Below, in pieces: positions 1 through 5,218 of a DNA stretch of 5,218 bases. The stretch lies in the NCBI GenBank assembly GCA_012841485.1, contig DUUU01000560.1, positions 1 to 5,218 of the forward strand, written 5' to 3'. The stretch comes from Armatimonadota bacterium. GTDB taxonomy: Bacteria > Armatimonadota > JAAZEB01. Position 1 is the first letter of the stretch. Every line of letters starts with the position of its first letter. The translations under genes and the position numbers were made by a program. The notes under the pieces were generated by a model, which had not been told where the DNA came from, ran no database searches, and saw only the letters and a list, made by a program, of their open reading frames with translations.

Positions 1-689
1 CCCTTGGCGCTCTCCTGAATCGTCTGCCACAGCTTCACCAGGAACTCTGAGTCGTTTTTCAGCTCGTCCAGACCGCGGCCTTCTGCCTCGGTCCGCACGA
101 TCAGGCCACACCCCTGCGGCTTCACCTGGTGTGCAAGCTGCTTCAGACGGTCGCGCTCGGCCTCTTCATCAATCTTGCGCGACACGCCGACATGGTCGGT
201 GTCGGGCATCAGAACCAGATAGCGTCCGGGCAGCGAGATCCGGGTGGAGACGCGCGCGCCCTTGGTGCCGCGCGGCGCTTTGACTACCTGAACCAGGATC
301 TGCTGCCCCACCTTCGCAACATCTTTGATGCCCGCTCGGCGCCCGTTGCGCCGGGGTGGGTGTGGAGGTGGCGCGGCCCCGGGTTCTATCTCGGTGGCAA
401 CCGCTTCTGCCTCCTCCTCGCTGCCGGGGAGGATATCCCCGACATACAGGAATGCGTTCTTCTCCAGGCCGATATCCACGAACGCAGCATCCATCCCAGG
501 CAGGACGTTCACGACCTTGCCTTTGTAAATGCTGCCAACAACGCGTTCTTCACGTTCAATGTAAAGCTCGGCAAGTTGGCCGTTCTCGATGATCGCGACA
601 CGGTCCTCACGAGGACTTACATTAACGATGATCTCCTTCGCGCCTGAGTTCGCAGTCGTGGATTCCGACCTCCTGCTTCGTCTAGCCAT
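1..689 (-). CDS. Ribonuclease E/G family protein, N-terminal part (runs off window start)
   Basis: This is the N-terminal part of an RNase E/G endoribonuclease, the family that cleaves single-stranded RNA in mRNA decay and in rRNA/tRNA processing. The reading frame is open for 229 codons. After a basic, Ser-rich start (MARRSRRSES), residues 18-34 read KEIIVNVSPREDRVAII. An S1 RNA-binding domain follows, with ELYIERE (41-47), VGSIYKGKVVNVLPGMDAAFVDIG (51-74) and KNAFLYVGDI (77-86). An acidic then Pro/Arg-rich insert (about 89-120) interrupts the S1 fold before VGQQILVQVVKAPRGTKGARVS (127-148) and the SLPGRYLVLMP motif (152-162). The start is ATG 689-687, preceded by a GGAAGGG Shine-Dalgarno site with 7-nt spacing. 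The catalytic aspartates and the Zn-link lie beyond the edge, so RNase E, RNase G and inactive forms cannot be told apart. In many bacteria the gene precedes rplU-rpmA, which cannot be checked here. Family assignment is firm. Confidence 0.95.
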   Translation of the reverse strand, partial: MARRSRRSESTTANSGAKEIIVNVSPREDRVAIIENGQLAELYIEREERVVGSIYKGKVVNVLPGMDAAFVDIGLEKNAFLYVGDILPGSEEEAEAVATEIEPGAAPPPHPPRRNGRRAGIKDVAKVGQQILVQVVKAPRGTKGARVSTRISLPGRYLVLMPDTDHVGVSRKIDEEAERDRLKQLAHQVKPQGCGLIVRTEAEGRGLDELKNDSEFLVKLWQTIQESAK

Positions 690-850
690 ACGGAGTCCCT
701 TCCTGAAATCTAGAGAACAGGGGTGTCGGCCAAAAACAAAAGCCCGCGGCACCCATGCCGCAGGCACAGACCAGCCAAAAAATCGGTAATCAGGCAGGTT
801 GAGCAGTATAAATTGTGCGCCAAACCAGACGCCCTCCGGCAATATGCTAC
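690..850 (-). promoter_or_regulatory. Long 5' leader of the RNase E/G gene
   Basis: This is the predicted untranslated leader between the inferred transcription start (about 850) and the ribonuclease ATG at 689. It holds a possible small hairpin (CCGGA, loop GGGCG, TCTGG; about 823-837), a U-rich stretch and then the strong terminator at 732-765. No known riboswitch or ribosomal-protein leader consensus was recognised. RNase E mRNA in Escherichia coli is autoregulated through its 5' UTR, so a regulatory leader is plausible, but the ligand or factor is unknown. The leader's limits depend on the promoter prediction. Confidence 0.5.
732..765 (-). terminator. Intrinsic terminator/attenuator inside the RNase E/G leader
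   Basis: Read on the minus strand, GCCTGCGGCA, a four-base loop TGGG and TGCCGCGGGC form a 10-bp stem with a single T-G wobble. The U-tract TTTTGTTTTT follows at once. This is a textbook Rho-independent terminator. It lies between the predicted minus-strand promoter (857-886) and the ribonuclease ATG (689), with no recognisable minus-strand gene in between for it to end. Premature termination control of the ribonuclease gene is the simplest reading. The end of a small RNA of about 120 nt is an alternative. Confidence 0.75.
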
Positions 851-856
851 GCGCAG

Positions 857-886
857 ATTGTACCATAGCGCAAGAGCCGATGTCAA
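857..886 (-). promoter_or_regulatory. Sigma70-type promoter for the RNase E/G gene
   Basis: On the minus strand a perfect -35 box TTGACA (886-881) is followed after 18 bp by TACAAT (862-857), one base from the -10 consensus. The predicted start site is near 850. It points at the ribonuclease gene and stands back to back with the plus-strand promoter at 916-944. Confidence 0.75.
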
Positions 887-915
887 TGTATAGCGCGCGG
901 CGATGTGCCACCCAT

Positions 916-944
916 TTGCACTAGGCTGTGTCCGATGCTATAAT
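916..944 (+). promoter_or_regulatory. Sigma70-type promoter for the TPR-protein genes
   Basis: The -35 box TTGCAC (916-921) and a perfect -10 box TATAAT (939-944) are separated by the optimal 17 bp. Transcription should start near 951, leaving a leader of about 49 nt before the preferred start codon at 1000. The promoter also argues against the in-frame GTG at 928, which lies between its two boxes and so would not be transcribed. Confidence 0.8.
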
Positions 945-999
945 AGGATACGTGGCAAGGGGGTGTTCTTCCCGCTATTGCTCCTTGGGAGAAGGTGTG

Positions 1000-1431
1000 G
1001 TGCTGACCGACATACCTGTCCTGGCCGTGGTCATGGGGCTTCTCGGTGTCGTAGTGGGCCTGCAGATCGCCGATAAGGCGCGCCGCAGGCGATCCCGCCG
1101 GCATGCTTCGGTCGCGCCCCTCATGACGCCAGTGCGATGGGTGGCGGTAGGTCTGCTCCTCCTCCTGGTGGGAATCTTCTGGCCCGACGCGAAGGGGCCG
1201 CGCCAGAACACTCCGCGTCCCGCCGCAAGAGCAACCACTCCCCCAAGCAGCTCCGCGCCGGCGCCATCGGCTAGCGCCGCCAGCCCGGAAGAAGCGCAGA
1301 CGTCCCCATCACGAGCCGTGTCCCCCAATTCCACGCGCGAGGCCGCAGATCCCGCGACTCCGAGTGTGGCTCCGGGCCTGGCCAAGCAGCCACTGAGGAG
1401 CAGCGCTGGTGCCGCCAGGGAGATCGCATGA
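1000..1431 (+). CDS. Membrane-anchor protein with Pro/Ala/Ser-rich tail (probably the N-terminal part of a TPR protein)
   Basis: No enzyme family is recognised. With the GTG start at 1000 the product has 143 residues. Two hydrophobic segments (about 5-24 and 47-60) flank an Arg-rich loop (KARRRRSRR, 26-34). By the positive-inside rule both ends would face outward and the loop would be cytoplasmic. Residues from about 64 onward are a low-complexity Pro/Ala/Ser/Thr linker with no domain. The start was chosen because GGGAG (987-991) sits 8 nt upstream. GTG 997 and a leaderless GTG at 952 are alternatives, and GTG 928 is excluded because it lies inside the promoter. The stop overlaps the next start as ATGA. 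The tail ends in a different frame just where a TPR repeat begins in the other frame, so this may be the front half of a single frameshifted gene. Confidence 0.65.
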   Translation: MLTDIPVLAVVMGLLGVVVGLQIADKARRRRSRRHASVAPLMTPVRWVAVGLLLLLVGIFWPDAKGPRQNTPRPAARATTPPSSSAPAPSASAASPEEAQTSPSRAVSPNSTREAADPATPSVAPGLAKQPLRSSAGAAREIA

Positions 1432-1835
1432 TGGCGGTCGGCCAATACGGCATGGCGGCGCAGGCCTACTGGGAGGCGCTCCGCATTCACCCCTATTCGC
1501 AGCGCGCGCGTGCTGGCCTGACGCGGGCCCGCAGAGCCGAGGCCGCGGCCGAAGCGGCGCGCGAACCGGAGAACCCGGTTCCGGTGGAAACCTCACCGGC
1601 GATGGAGAAACCCCAAGAACGGCCTGCGCAGGGCACACCCCCGACTGACACCAGTCGATGGGGCCCGCAAGAGGATGCCCGGTTCCATGTTCAGCGCGGC
1701 GACCGGCTCCTAGAGCGTGGAATGGCGCAGGCCGCGATCGCCGAATACCAGAAGGTGCTCGAGTCCAGCCCCTCGGATGCGCAGGCACGGGCGGGTTTGG
1801 CGCGTGCCCGCAGCCTGGCGGCCGGTGCGCGCTGA
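1428..1835 (+). CDS. TPR-repeat protein (possibly the C-terminal part of the preceding gene)
   Basis: This product has 135 residues and two tetratricopeptide-like repeats, helical hairpins that usually mediate protein-protein contacts. The first, truncated at the start codon, runs over about 1-35 (QYGMAAQAYWEALRIHP, then ARAGLTRAR). The second is about 85-128 (RGDRLLERGMAQAAIAEYQKVL, then ARAGLARAR). They are joined by an Ala/Glu-rich helix and a Pro-rich linker (about 46-80). The ATG overlaps the upstream TGA, and AGGGAG (1417-1422) is 5 nt before it, which would suit translational coupling. However, codons upstream in this same frame (1395-1427) encode EEQRWCRQGDR, which supplies the missing first helix of repeat one and matches RFHVQRGDR of repeat two. 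The natural protein may therefore be a fusion with the upstream membrane anchor. Partner and role are unknown. Confidence 0.7.
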   Translation: MMAVGQYGMAAQAYWEALRIHPYSQRARAGLTRARRAEAAAEAAREPENPVPVETSPAMEKPQERPAQGTPPTDTSRWGPQEDARFHVQRGDRLLERGMAQAAIAEYQKVLESSPSDAQARAGLARARSLAAGAR

Positions 1836-1868
1836 GCAGCCCTGGTCGGGATATGACGGATCCCAGGA

Positions 1869-1900
1869 GGGGCGCGGCGCGCCCGACGCGCCGCCTCCCC
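1869..1900. terminator. GC-rich hairpin between convergent genes
   Basis: GGGG (1869-1872) and GCGGCGCG (1874-1881) pair with CGCGCCGC (1887-1894) and CCCC (1897-1900). The loop is CCCGA and there is a small internal loop. Flanking GATCC (1859-1863) and GGATC (1901-1905) could extend the stem. It sits between the TPR gene stop at 1835 and the convergent isomerase stop at 1933, the expected place for a two-way terminator. Neither side has a T-run, so intrinsic termination is not assured. Confidence 0.45.
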
Positions 1901-1932
1901 GGATCTATGCCCCGTCCCATGTTTTGAAGCCG

Positions 1933-2685
1933 TCAGACGCCGATTGTATCGCGCAGGTACTGCCGGCTCATCATGATGGACTGCGCCGGCTCTCTGTCCG
2001 TGCGGTCCTGCTCATACACCAGCCAGTCTGGATTCGTGCGCAGCGCGGCCCGGAGGGCATTCGGCAGATCGACCGTTCCTCGGCCCAGTTCGGTGAAGGT
2101 GCCCTTGGATCCATCCTTGACGTGGTAGTAGCCGATCCTCTCGGCATAGCGGTCAACGAAGGAAGCGGGGTTCTCGCCGCCGATATGCACCCAGTAGAGA
2201 TCCACGCAGAGCCGCACCAGCGCGGGATCGGTGCGCGCGATCAAGCGATGGATCCCCTTCTCCCCGCTCAGCTCCTCAAACTCCCAGGCGTGGTTGTGGT
2301 AGCAGAAGGTCACCCCACGCTCGCGGCATACCTCGCCGGCCGTGTTGAATACGCCGGCCGCCTTGTCGTAGGTCTCGATGCCCTGAACCTTCCCAACGCC
2401 GGAGCAGACGAGGTAGCTACCCCCCAACGCGGTGAGTAGATCGAGGCTCCCGCGTAGCTTCGACGGGTCTGCCACGTTGTCGAAACCGGTATGGACTCCC
2501 ATGAGCTGCAGGCCGGTTTCCGCGAGGAGTTGGCTGACCTGAGCGACCGAGTAGTAGGCAGTCAGGTCGCCACACTCGATCCCATCGTAGCCGCTGCCGG
2601 CGACCTCGCGCAGGACTCCCGCCAGGTCCTCCTGCCACCGCTTCCCATAGATGATCAACTGGATCCCGATTCTGGGCTGTGCCAT
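1933..2685 (-). CDS. Sugar phosphate isomerase/epimerase-like TIM-barrel protein (AP endonuclease 2 fold)
   Basis: This 250-residue protein belongs to the xylose isomerase-like TIM-barrel superfamily (Pfam AP_endonuc_2), whose members isomerise or epimerise sugars, inositols or sugar phosphates with a divalent metal. The length is typical and no signal peptide is seen, so it should be cytoplasmic. Visible family marks are GYDGIE (32-37), VHTGF (64-68), YHNHAWEFEE (129-138), CVDLYWVHIGG (160-170), YYHVKD (186-191), ELGRGTVD (199-206) and YEQDR (224-228). Likely metal ligands and acids are Glu135 or Glu137, Asp162, His188 and Glu225, by family analogy. GGAGGA lies 5 nt before ATG 2685-2683. The gene is divergent from the transporter across a 237-bp control region and convergent with the TPR genes. 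The substrate cannot be read from sequence. Environmental bacteria often carry many paralogues, and inosose or keto-sugar activities are possible. Confidence 0.9.
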   Translation of the reverse strand: MAQPRIGIQLIIYGKRWQEDLAGVLREVAGSGYDGIECGDLTAYYSVAQVSQLLAETGLQLMGVHTGFDNVADPSKLRGSLDLLTALGGSYLVCSGVGKVQGIETYDKAAGVFNTAGEVCRERGVTFCYHNHAWEFEELSGEKGIHRLIARTDPALVRLCVDLYWVHIGGENPASFVDRYAERIGYYHVKDGSKGTFTELGRGTVDLPNALRAALRTNPDWLVYEQDRTDREPAQSIMMSRQYLRDTIGV

Positions 2686-2701
2686 CTCTTCCTCCGCTCA
2701 A

Positions 2702-2715
2702 ATCCGTTCACGGAT
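2702..2715. promoter_or_regulatory. 14-bp perfect palindrome, candidate operator upstream of the isomerase gene
   Basis: ATCCGT, a TC spacer and ACGGAT form a perfect inverted repeat 16 bp before the isomerase-like start codon, just upstream of its Shine-Dalgarno site. The size and position fit the binding site of a dimeric repressor, or a small hairpin in the 5' UTR. No regulator gene is in the window to pair with it. Confidence 0.4.
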
Positions 2716-2759
2716 GTTGCGCCCGTCATGGAGCGCGCGCTGCTTGCCCCGGCGCTGGT

Positions 2760-2787
2760 GTTTACGCCCGCGTTGTTCACGCCTGCG
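2760..2787 (+). repeat. Imperfect direct repeat in the divergent control region
   Basis: TTTACGCCCGCG (2761-2772) is repeated as TTCACGCCTGCG (2776-2787), a 15-bp period with two mismatches in twelve. Each copy contains the heptamer GTTYACG (2760-2766 and 2775-2781), which also occurs in the palindrome at 2706-2712. It could be a set of regulator half-sites for the isomerase gene, the transporter gene or both. This is inference only. Confidence 0.35.
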
Positions 2788-2871
2788 AATTGCCACCCCC
2801 GACCATGCAAGCGGGCGGCCGGGCCGCGCCCGGTGCTGCTCTGCACGTTCGTCGTTGGGCCCTTCACAACC

Positions 2872-2901
2872 TTGCGCGGATCTCTGCCGCCGTGGTAGAA
2901 T
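2872..2901 (+). promoter_or_regulatory. Sigma70-type promoter for the MFS transporter gene
   Basis: A -35 box TTGCGC (2872-2877) and a -10 box TAGAAT (2896-2901) are 18 bp apart. The predicted start near 2908 falls at the GGAGAG Shine-Dalgarno site and leaves a leader of only about 15 nt before ATG 2923. It is weaker than the two promoters near 900, mainly in the -35 box. Confidence 0.55.
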
Positions 2902-2922
2902 GCCGTCGGAGAGAAGAACCTG

Positions 2923-4344
2923 ATGTTGACCGCACCCGCCTCGCCGTCGCGTCTCGACTACAAATGGAAAGCCCTGATCGCCGTGGCGATTGGCACCTTC
3001 ATGTCTACCCTCGATTCCAGCATCGTGAACCTGGCGATGCCCACGCTCGGTCAGGAGTTCGGGGTGGAGATCACCACCGTCGAATGGGTTGCCATGGCCT
3101 ACATGCTGACAATTGCCGGGCTGCTCATCAGCATGGGCCGGCTCTCCGACATGGTGGGGCACAAGCGCGTCTACAACCTGGGGTTTGCCATCTTCACCTT
3201 CGGGTCGCTGCTGTGCGCCATGTCCCGAGGGATCGACACGCTGATCCTGTTCCGGGTCGTGCAAGCGGTCGGCGCGGCGATGCTTGCGTCCAATGGTGCC
3301 GCCATCCTCACTTCGGCCTTCCCGCGCTCGGAGCGGGGCAAGGCGATGGGCTTGAATGGCACCATCGTGGGGGCCGGGCTCACCGTGGGCCCTTCGCTCG
3401 GTGGCCTCCTGATCCATGCGTTTGGGTGGCGCTCCATCTTCACCATCAACCTTCCGATTGGCGTCATCGGTATCCTCCTCGCAAGCCGCCTGCTTCGCCC
3501 CGATTCACCCGCGGCCGACAACGAGCGGTTTGATCTCCCCGGTGCGCTCGCACTTCTCTCCAGCCTCACCGCGCTTCTCCTGGCGCTCAGTCGGGGAGAA
3601 GCATGGGGCTGGTCATCCACCCCCACCGTGGGGCTGTTCGCCCTCTCCCTCGCGAGCCTGATCCTCTTTGTCCGCATCGAGATGCGCGTGCCCCACCCGA
3701 CGATGGACCTGTCGCTCTTCCGAAACCGCCTCTTCTCCGCGGCGAGCAGCAGCGCGGTGATCTCCTATATGGCGATTGCGACGGTGACCTTCGTCATGCC
3801 GTTCTATCTCCAGCAGGTGCGCGGCTACACCACGGCTCAGATGGGCCTGATGCTCACCGTGGTCCCGCTCACGATGGTGGTCGTCTCTCCCGTCAGCGGG
3901 TGGATCTCGGACCGAATCGGCTCGCGCGTCCTCTCGTCCGCCGGGATGGCGAGTGTGGCGGTGGCGCTCTTCCTTCTTCGCGGGCTCCATCCCGAGTCTA
4001 CGCCCGCCGAGATCACGGTGCGTCTCATCCTCGTCGGGCTGGGCAACGGGCTTTTTACCTCGCCAAACAGCAGCGCCATCATGGGGGCAGTGCCTCCCCA
4101 GCGCCTTGGCGTTGCCTCGGGGATGATCTCGACCGTCCGCACCGTGGGCATGGTGACGGGGATCGCCCTCGCGGGGGCGGTGATCGCTCTTCGCAGCGGG
4201 CAACTCATCGACGCCGGGATCGCGCCGGGCGACACCTTCGGTATCGCCCTGAAATCAGCCTTCCTGGTCGCGGGTGGCATCGCCACGGCGGGCGTGATCC
4301 CTTCGCTGGTCCGCGGGCGCGAGGCGCGCCGCGCGCCCCGCTAA
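2923..4344 (+). CDS. DHA2-type major facilitator superfamily (MFS) transporter, EmrB/QacA-like
   Basis: This 473-residue integral inner-membrane protein has about 14 hydrophobic segments, the usual size for drug:H+ antiporter family 2 (DHA2). Family marks are motif D1 LDSSIVNLAMP (30-40), motif A GRLSDMVGHKRV (72-83), motif B with the conserved Arg in RVVQAVGAAM (111-120), antiporter motif C GAGLTVGPSLGG (150-161) and WRSIFTINLPIG (169-180). A second motif-A-like loop, GWISDRIGSR (326-335), marks the C-terminal half. Motif C and D1 point to proton-coupled export. The substrate is unknown; drugs, dyes, metabolites or sugars are possible. ATG 2923 is preceded by GGAGAG/AGAAG at 6-11 nt. The gene has its own promoter and is divergent from the isomerase gene. 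The coding frame is intact. A short GC hairpin (4336-4352) covers the stop codon but lacks a T-tract. Confidence 0.93.
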   Translation: MLTAPASPSRLDYKWKALIAVAIGTFMSTLDSSIVNLAMPTLGQEFGVEITTVEWVAMAYMLTIAGLLISMGRLSDMVGHKRVYNLGFAIFTFGSLLCAMSRGIDTLILFRVVQAVGAAMLASNGAAILTSAFPRSERGKAMGLNGTIVGAGLTVGPSLGGLLIHAFGWRSIFTINLPIGVIGILLASRLLRPDSPAADNERFDLPGALALLSSLTALLLALSRGEAWGWSSTPTVGLFALSLASLILFVRIEMRVPHPTMDLSLFRNRLFSAASSSAVISYMAIATVTFVMPFYLQQVRGYTTAQMGLMLTVVPLTMVVVSPVSGWISDRIGSRVLSSAGMASVAVALFLLRGLHPESTPAEITVRLILVGLGNGLFTSPNSSAIMGAVPPQRLGVASGMISTVRTVGMVTGIALAGAVIALRSGQLIDAGIAPGDTFGIALKSAFLVAGGIATAGVIPSLVRGREARRAPR

Positions 4345-4552
4345 TCGCGGGGGAGACACTTGATGTGCCACCCGCGCGGGGGAGGTTGCGGCCCAATGGC
4401 GAACTACGGCGGCGAGGGTGCGTGGCTGCGGCCGGAGTCTGATCGATCGGTCTGCGAGGCGGCGATGCCTGGACCTGGGCATCCTTGGCGGCGATTGCGG
4501 CCGGGCTCGGGAGCAGCGCGCCCCGGATGATGCCAGACGGAGGAGATCCCAG

Positions 4553-5218
4553 ATGCGTTGCTCGTGGTTTCGCGCTCACGGCCGTCAACTCCATCTGGAC
4601 TGCCATCTGCCCGAGTTTCCATCCGCGGCGTTCAAGAACTTCGACGCCCGTGCGTTCGTGGACCAACTGGAGAAGGGGCGCGTCAATCTCGTGGCCCTCT
4701 TCGCCAAGTGCCACTTCGGCAACTCCTACTACAACACAAAGGCGGGACACAAGCATCAGCGACTGCCCCAGGATCTCCTGATGGAGACGGCGTGCGAGTG
4801 CCGCATGCGCGGCATCAAGACGCTGGCCTACTATTCCCTCTGCTGGGACAAGCATGCCTGGGACGAGAACCCCGCCTGGCGCTTCATGGATGCCGAAGGG
4901 CGCACTGTTGGCGAGGATCGGCCATGGGGCACCCTCTGCATGAATACGCCCTACAAAGACGAACTGGTGATCCCGCAGCTCGCCGAGATCGCCATCGGGT
5001 ACCCGGTGGACGGCTTCTTCCTCGACATCCCAATGCCCTACATCGGAGACAACCTCTGTTTCTGCACCTTCTGCCGGCGGCGCTGGAAGGCGGAATACGA
5101 CATCGACCTCATCCCCTCGCTGCCGCGTGACCTCCGGGCCCGCCTGGTGATGCGTACCCTGGTTAGCCATCTCCAGGAGATCCGCGATCTGATCGCCGGC
5201 ACGGATCCGGCACTCGTC
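4553..5218 (+). CDS. Putative glycoside hydrolase, GHL6/alpha-L-fucosidase-like, N-terminal part (runs off window end)
   Basis: The frame is open for 222 codons to the window edge. The sequence resembles the 'hypothetical glycosyl hydrolase 6' (GHL6) TIM-barrel family, related to alpha-L-fucosidases and often joined to a beta-galactosidase trimerisation domain. Supporting motifs are LHLDCHLPEF (13-22), LVALFAKCHFGNSYYNT (46-62), HQRLPQDLL (68-76), RGIKTLAYYSLCWD (86-99), WGTLCMNTPY (125-134) and VDGFFLDIP (152-160), whose Asp158 is a good candidate catalytic acid. CFCTFC (169-174) places three cysteines close together in a region where this family often shows a C-x-C pattern. No signal peptide is visible, so the product may be cytoplasmic. 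The start is ATG 4553 with GGAGGAG 7 nt upstream. No promoter was seen in the 208 bp after the transporter gene, so co-transcription is possible. Substrate and activity are unproven. Confidence 0.85.
   Translation, partial: MRCSWFRAHGRQLHLDCHLPEFPSAAFKNFDARAFVDQLEKGRVNLVALFAKCHFGNSYYNTKAGHKHQRLPQDLLMETACECRMRGIKTLAYYSLCWDKHAWDENPAWRFMDAEGRTVGEDRPWGTLCMNTPYKDELVIPQLAEIAIGYPVDGFFLDIPMPYIGDNLCFCTFCRRRWKAEYDIDLIPSLPRDLRARLVMRTLVSHLQEIRDLIAGTDPALV

Noticed and set aside
129..647. 172-residue plus-strand open frame opposite the ribonuclease gene
   Set aside because: It is antisense to a clearly conserved RNase E/G frame, and the product resembles no family.
928..999. Upstream GTG starts (928, 952) for the membrane-anchor gene
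   Set aside because: GTG 928 lies between the -35 and -10 boxes and would not be transcribed. GTG 952 would require leaderless translation, whereas GTG 1000 has a Shine-Dalgarno site.
975..1920. Minus-strand frames of 171 and 203 residues across the TPR genes
   Set aside because: They lie opposite frames with a promoter, ribosome sites, membrane segments and TPR repeats. Their products are Arg/Pro/Ala-rich shadow translations typical of GC-rich DNA.
2813..2831. GC-rich inverted repeat GGGCGGCC-G-GGCCGCGCCC
   Set aside because: The one-base centre and a bulge prevent a stable hairpin, and GC composition alone explains it.
2679..3533. 284-residue plus-strand frame overlapping the transporter gene start
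   Set aside because: It overlaps the well-supported transporter frame, and its His/Arg-rich product shows no family features.
4336..4352. Short hairpin CCCCGC-TAATC-GCGGGG over the transporter stop codon, as a terminator
   Set aside because: It has a six-bp stem and no T-tract. It is common by chance in sequence this GC-rich.
4345..4552. 208-bp gap between transporter and glycosidase genes as a site of a small gene or promoter
   Set aside because: No open frame with a ribosome site and no -35/-10 pair was found. Only short palindromes (such as GATCGATC near 4441) are visible.
4205..5170. 321-residue minus-strand frame opposite the glycosidase gene
   Set aside because: The plus strand encodes a recognisable GHL6-like protein with a good ribosome site. 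The antisense product has no recognisable domain.

Overview
The window is GC-rich bacterial chromosomal DNA with near-consensus sigma70-type promoters, Shine-Dalgarno sites and tightly packed genes on both strands. No transposase, integrase, phage gene, CRISPR array, rRNA or tRNA was recognised. An RNase E/G gene, a xylose-isomerase-like TIM-barrel protein and a GHL6-like glycosidase together would suit a soil or freshwater carbohydrate degrader such as Armatimonadota or another Terrabacteria lineage. That placement is an impression from gene style, not a phylogenetic result.

Layout. Bases 1-689 (minus) hold the N-terminal 229 codons of an RNase E/G family ribonuclease, cut by the window edge before its catalytic residues. 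Bases 690-999 are a divergent control region. It has two strong back-to-back promoters, and the roughly 160-nt leader of the ribonuclease gene contains a textbook intrinsic terminator, which suggests attenuation. Bases 1000-1835 (plus) encode a membrane-anchored, Pro/Ala/Ser-rich, TPR-repeat protein split over two frames that overlap as ATGA. The first TPR repeat reads back upstream of the second start codon in the downstream frame, so this may be one gene broken by a -1 shift. A strong hairpin at 1869-1900 separates it from the convergent gene at 1933-2685 (minus), a sugar phosphate isomerase/epimerase-like TIM barrel.

Bases 2686-2922 are a second divergent control region, with a promoter reading into the transporter, a perfect 14-bp palindrome next to the isomerase start and three copies of GTTYACG. 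Bases 2923-4344 (plus) encode a 473-residue DHA2-type major facilitator transporter. After a 208-bp gap with no recognisable gene, 4553-5218 (plus) holds the first 222 codons of a GHL6-like putative glycoside hydrolase that runs off the end.

The isomerase-like protein, the transporter and the glycosidase could form a sugar-use neighbourhood. However, the transporter belongs to a class better known for drug efflux, so a shared pathway is only a hypothesis. No wholly new system is evident. The best leads are the leader attenuator, the frame-split TPR gene and the candidate operator cluster.
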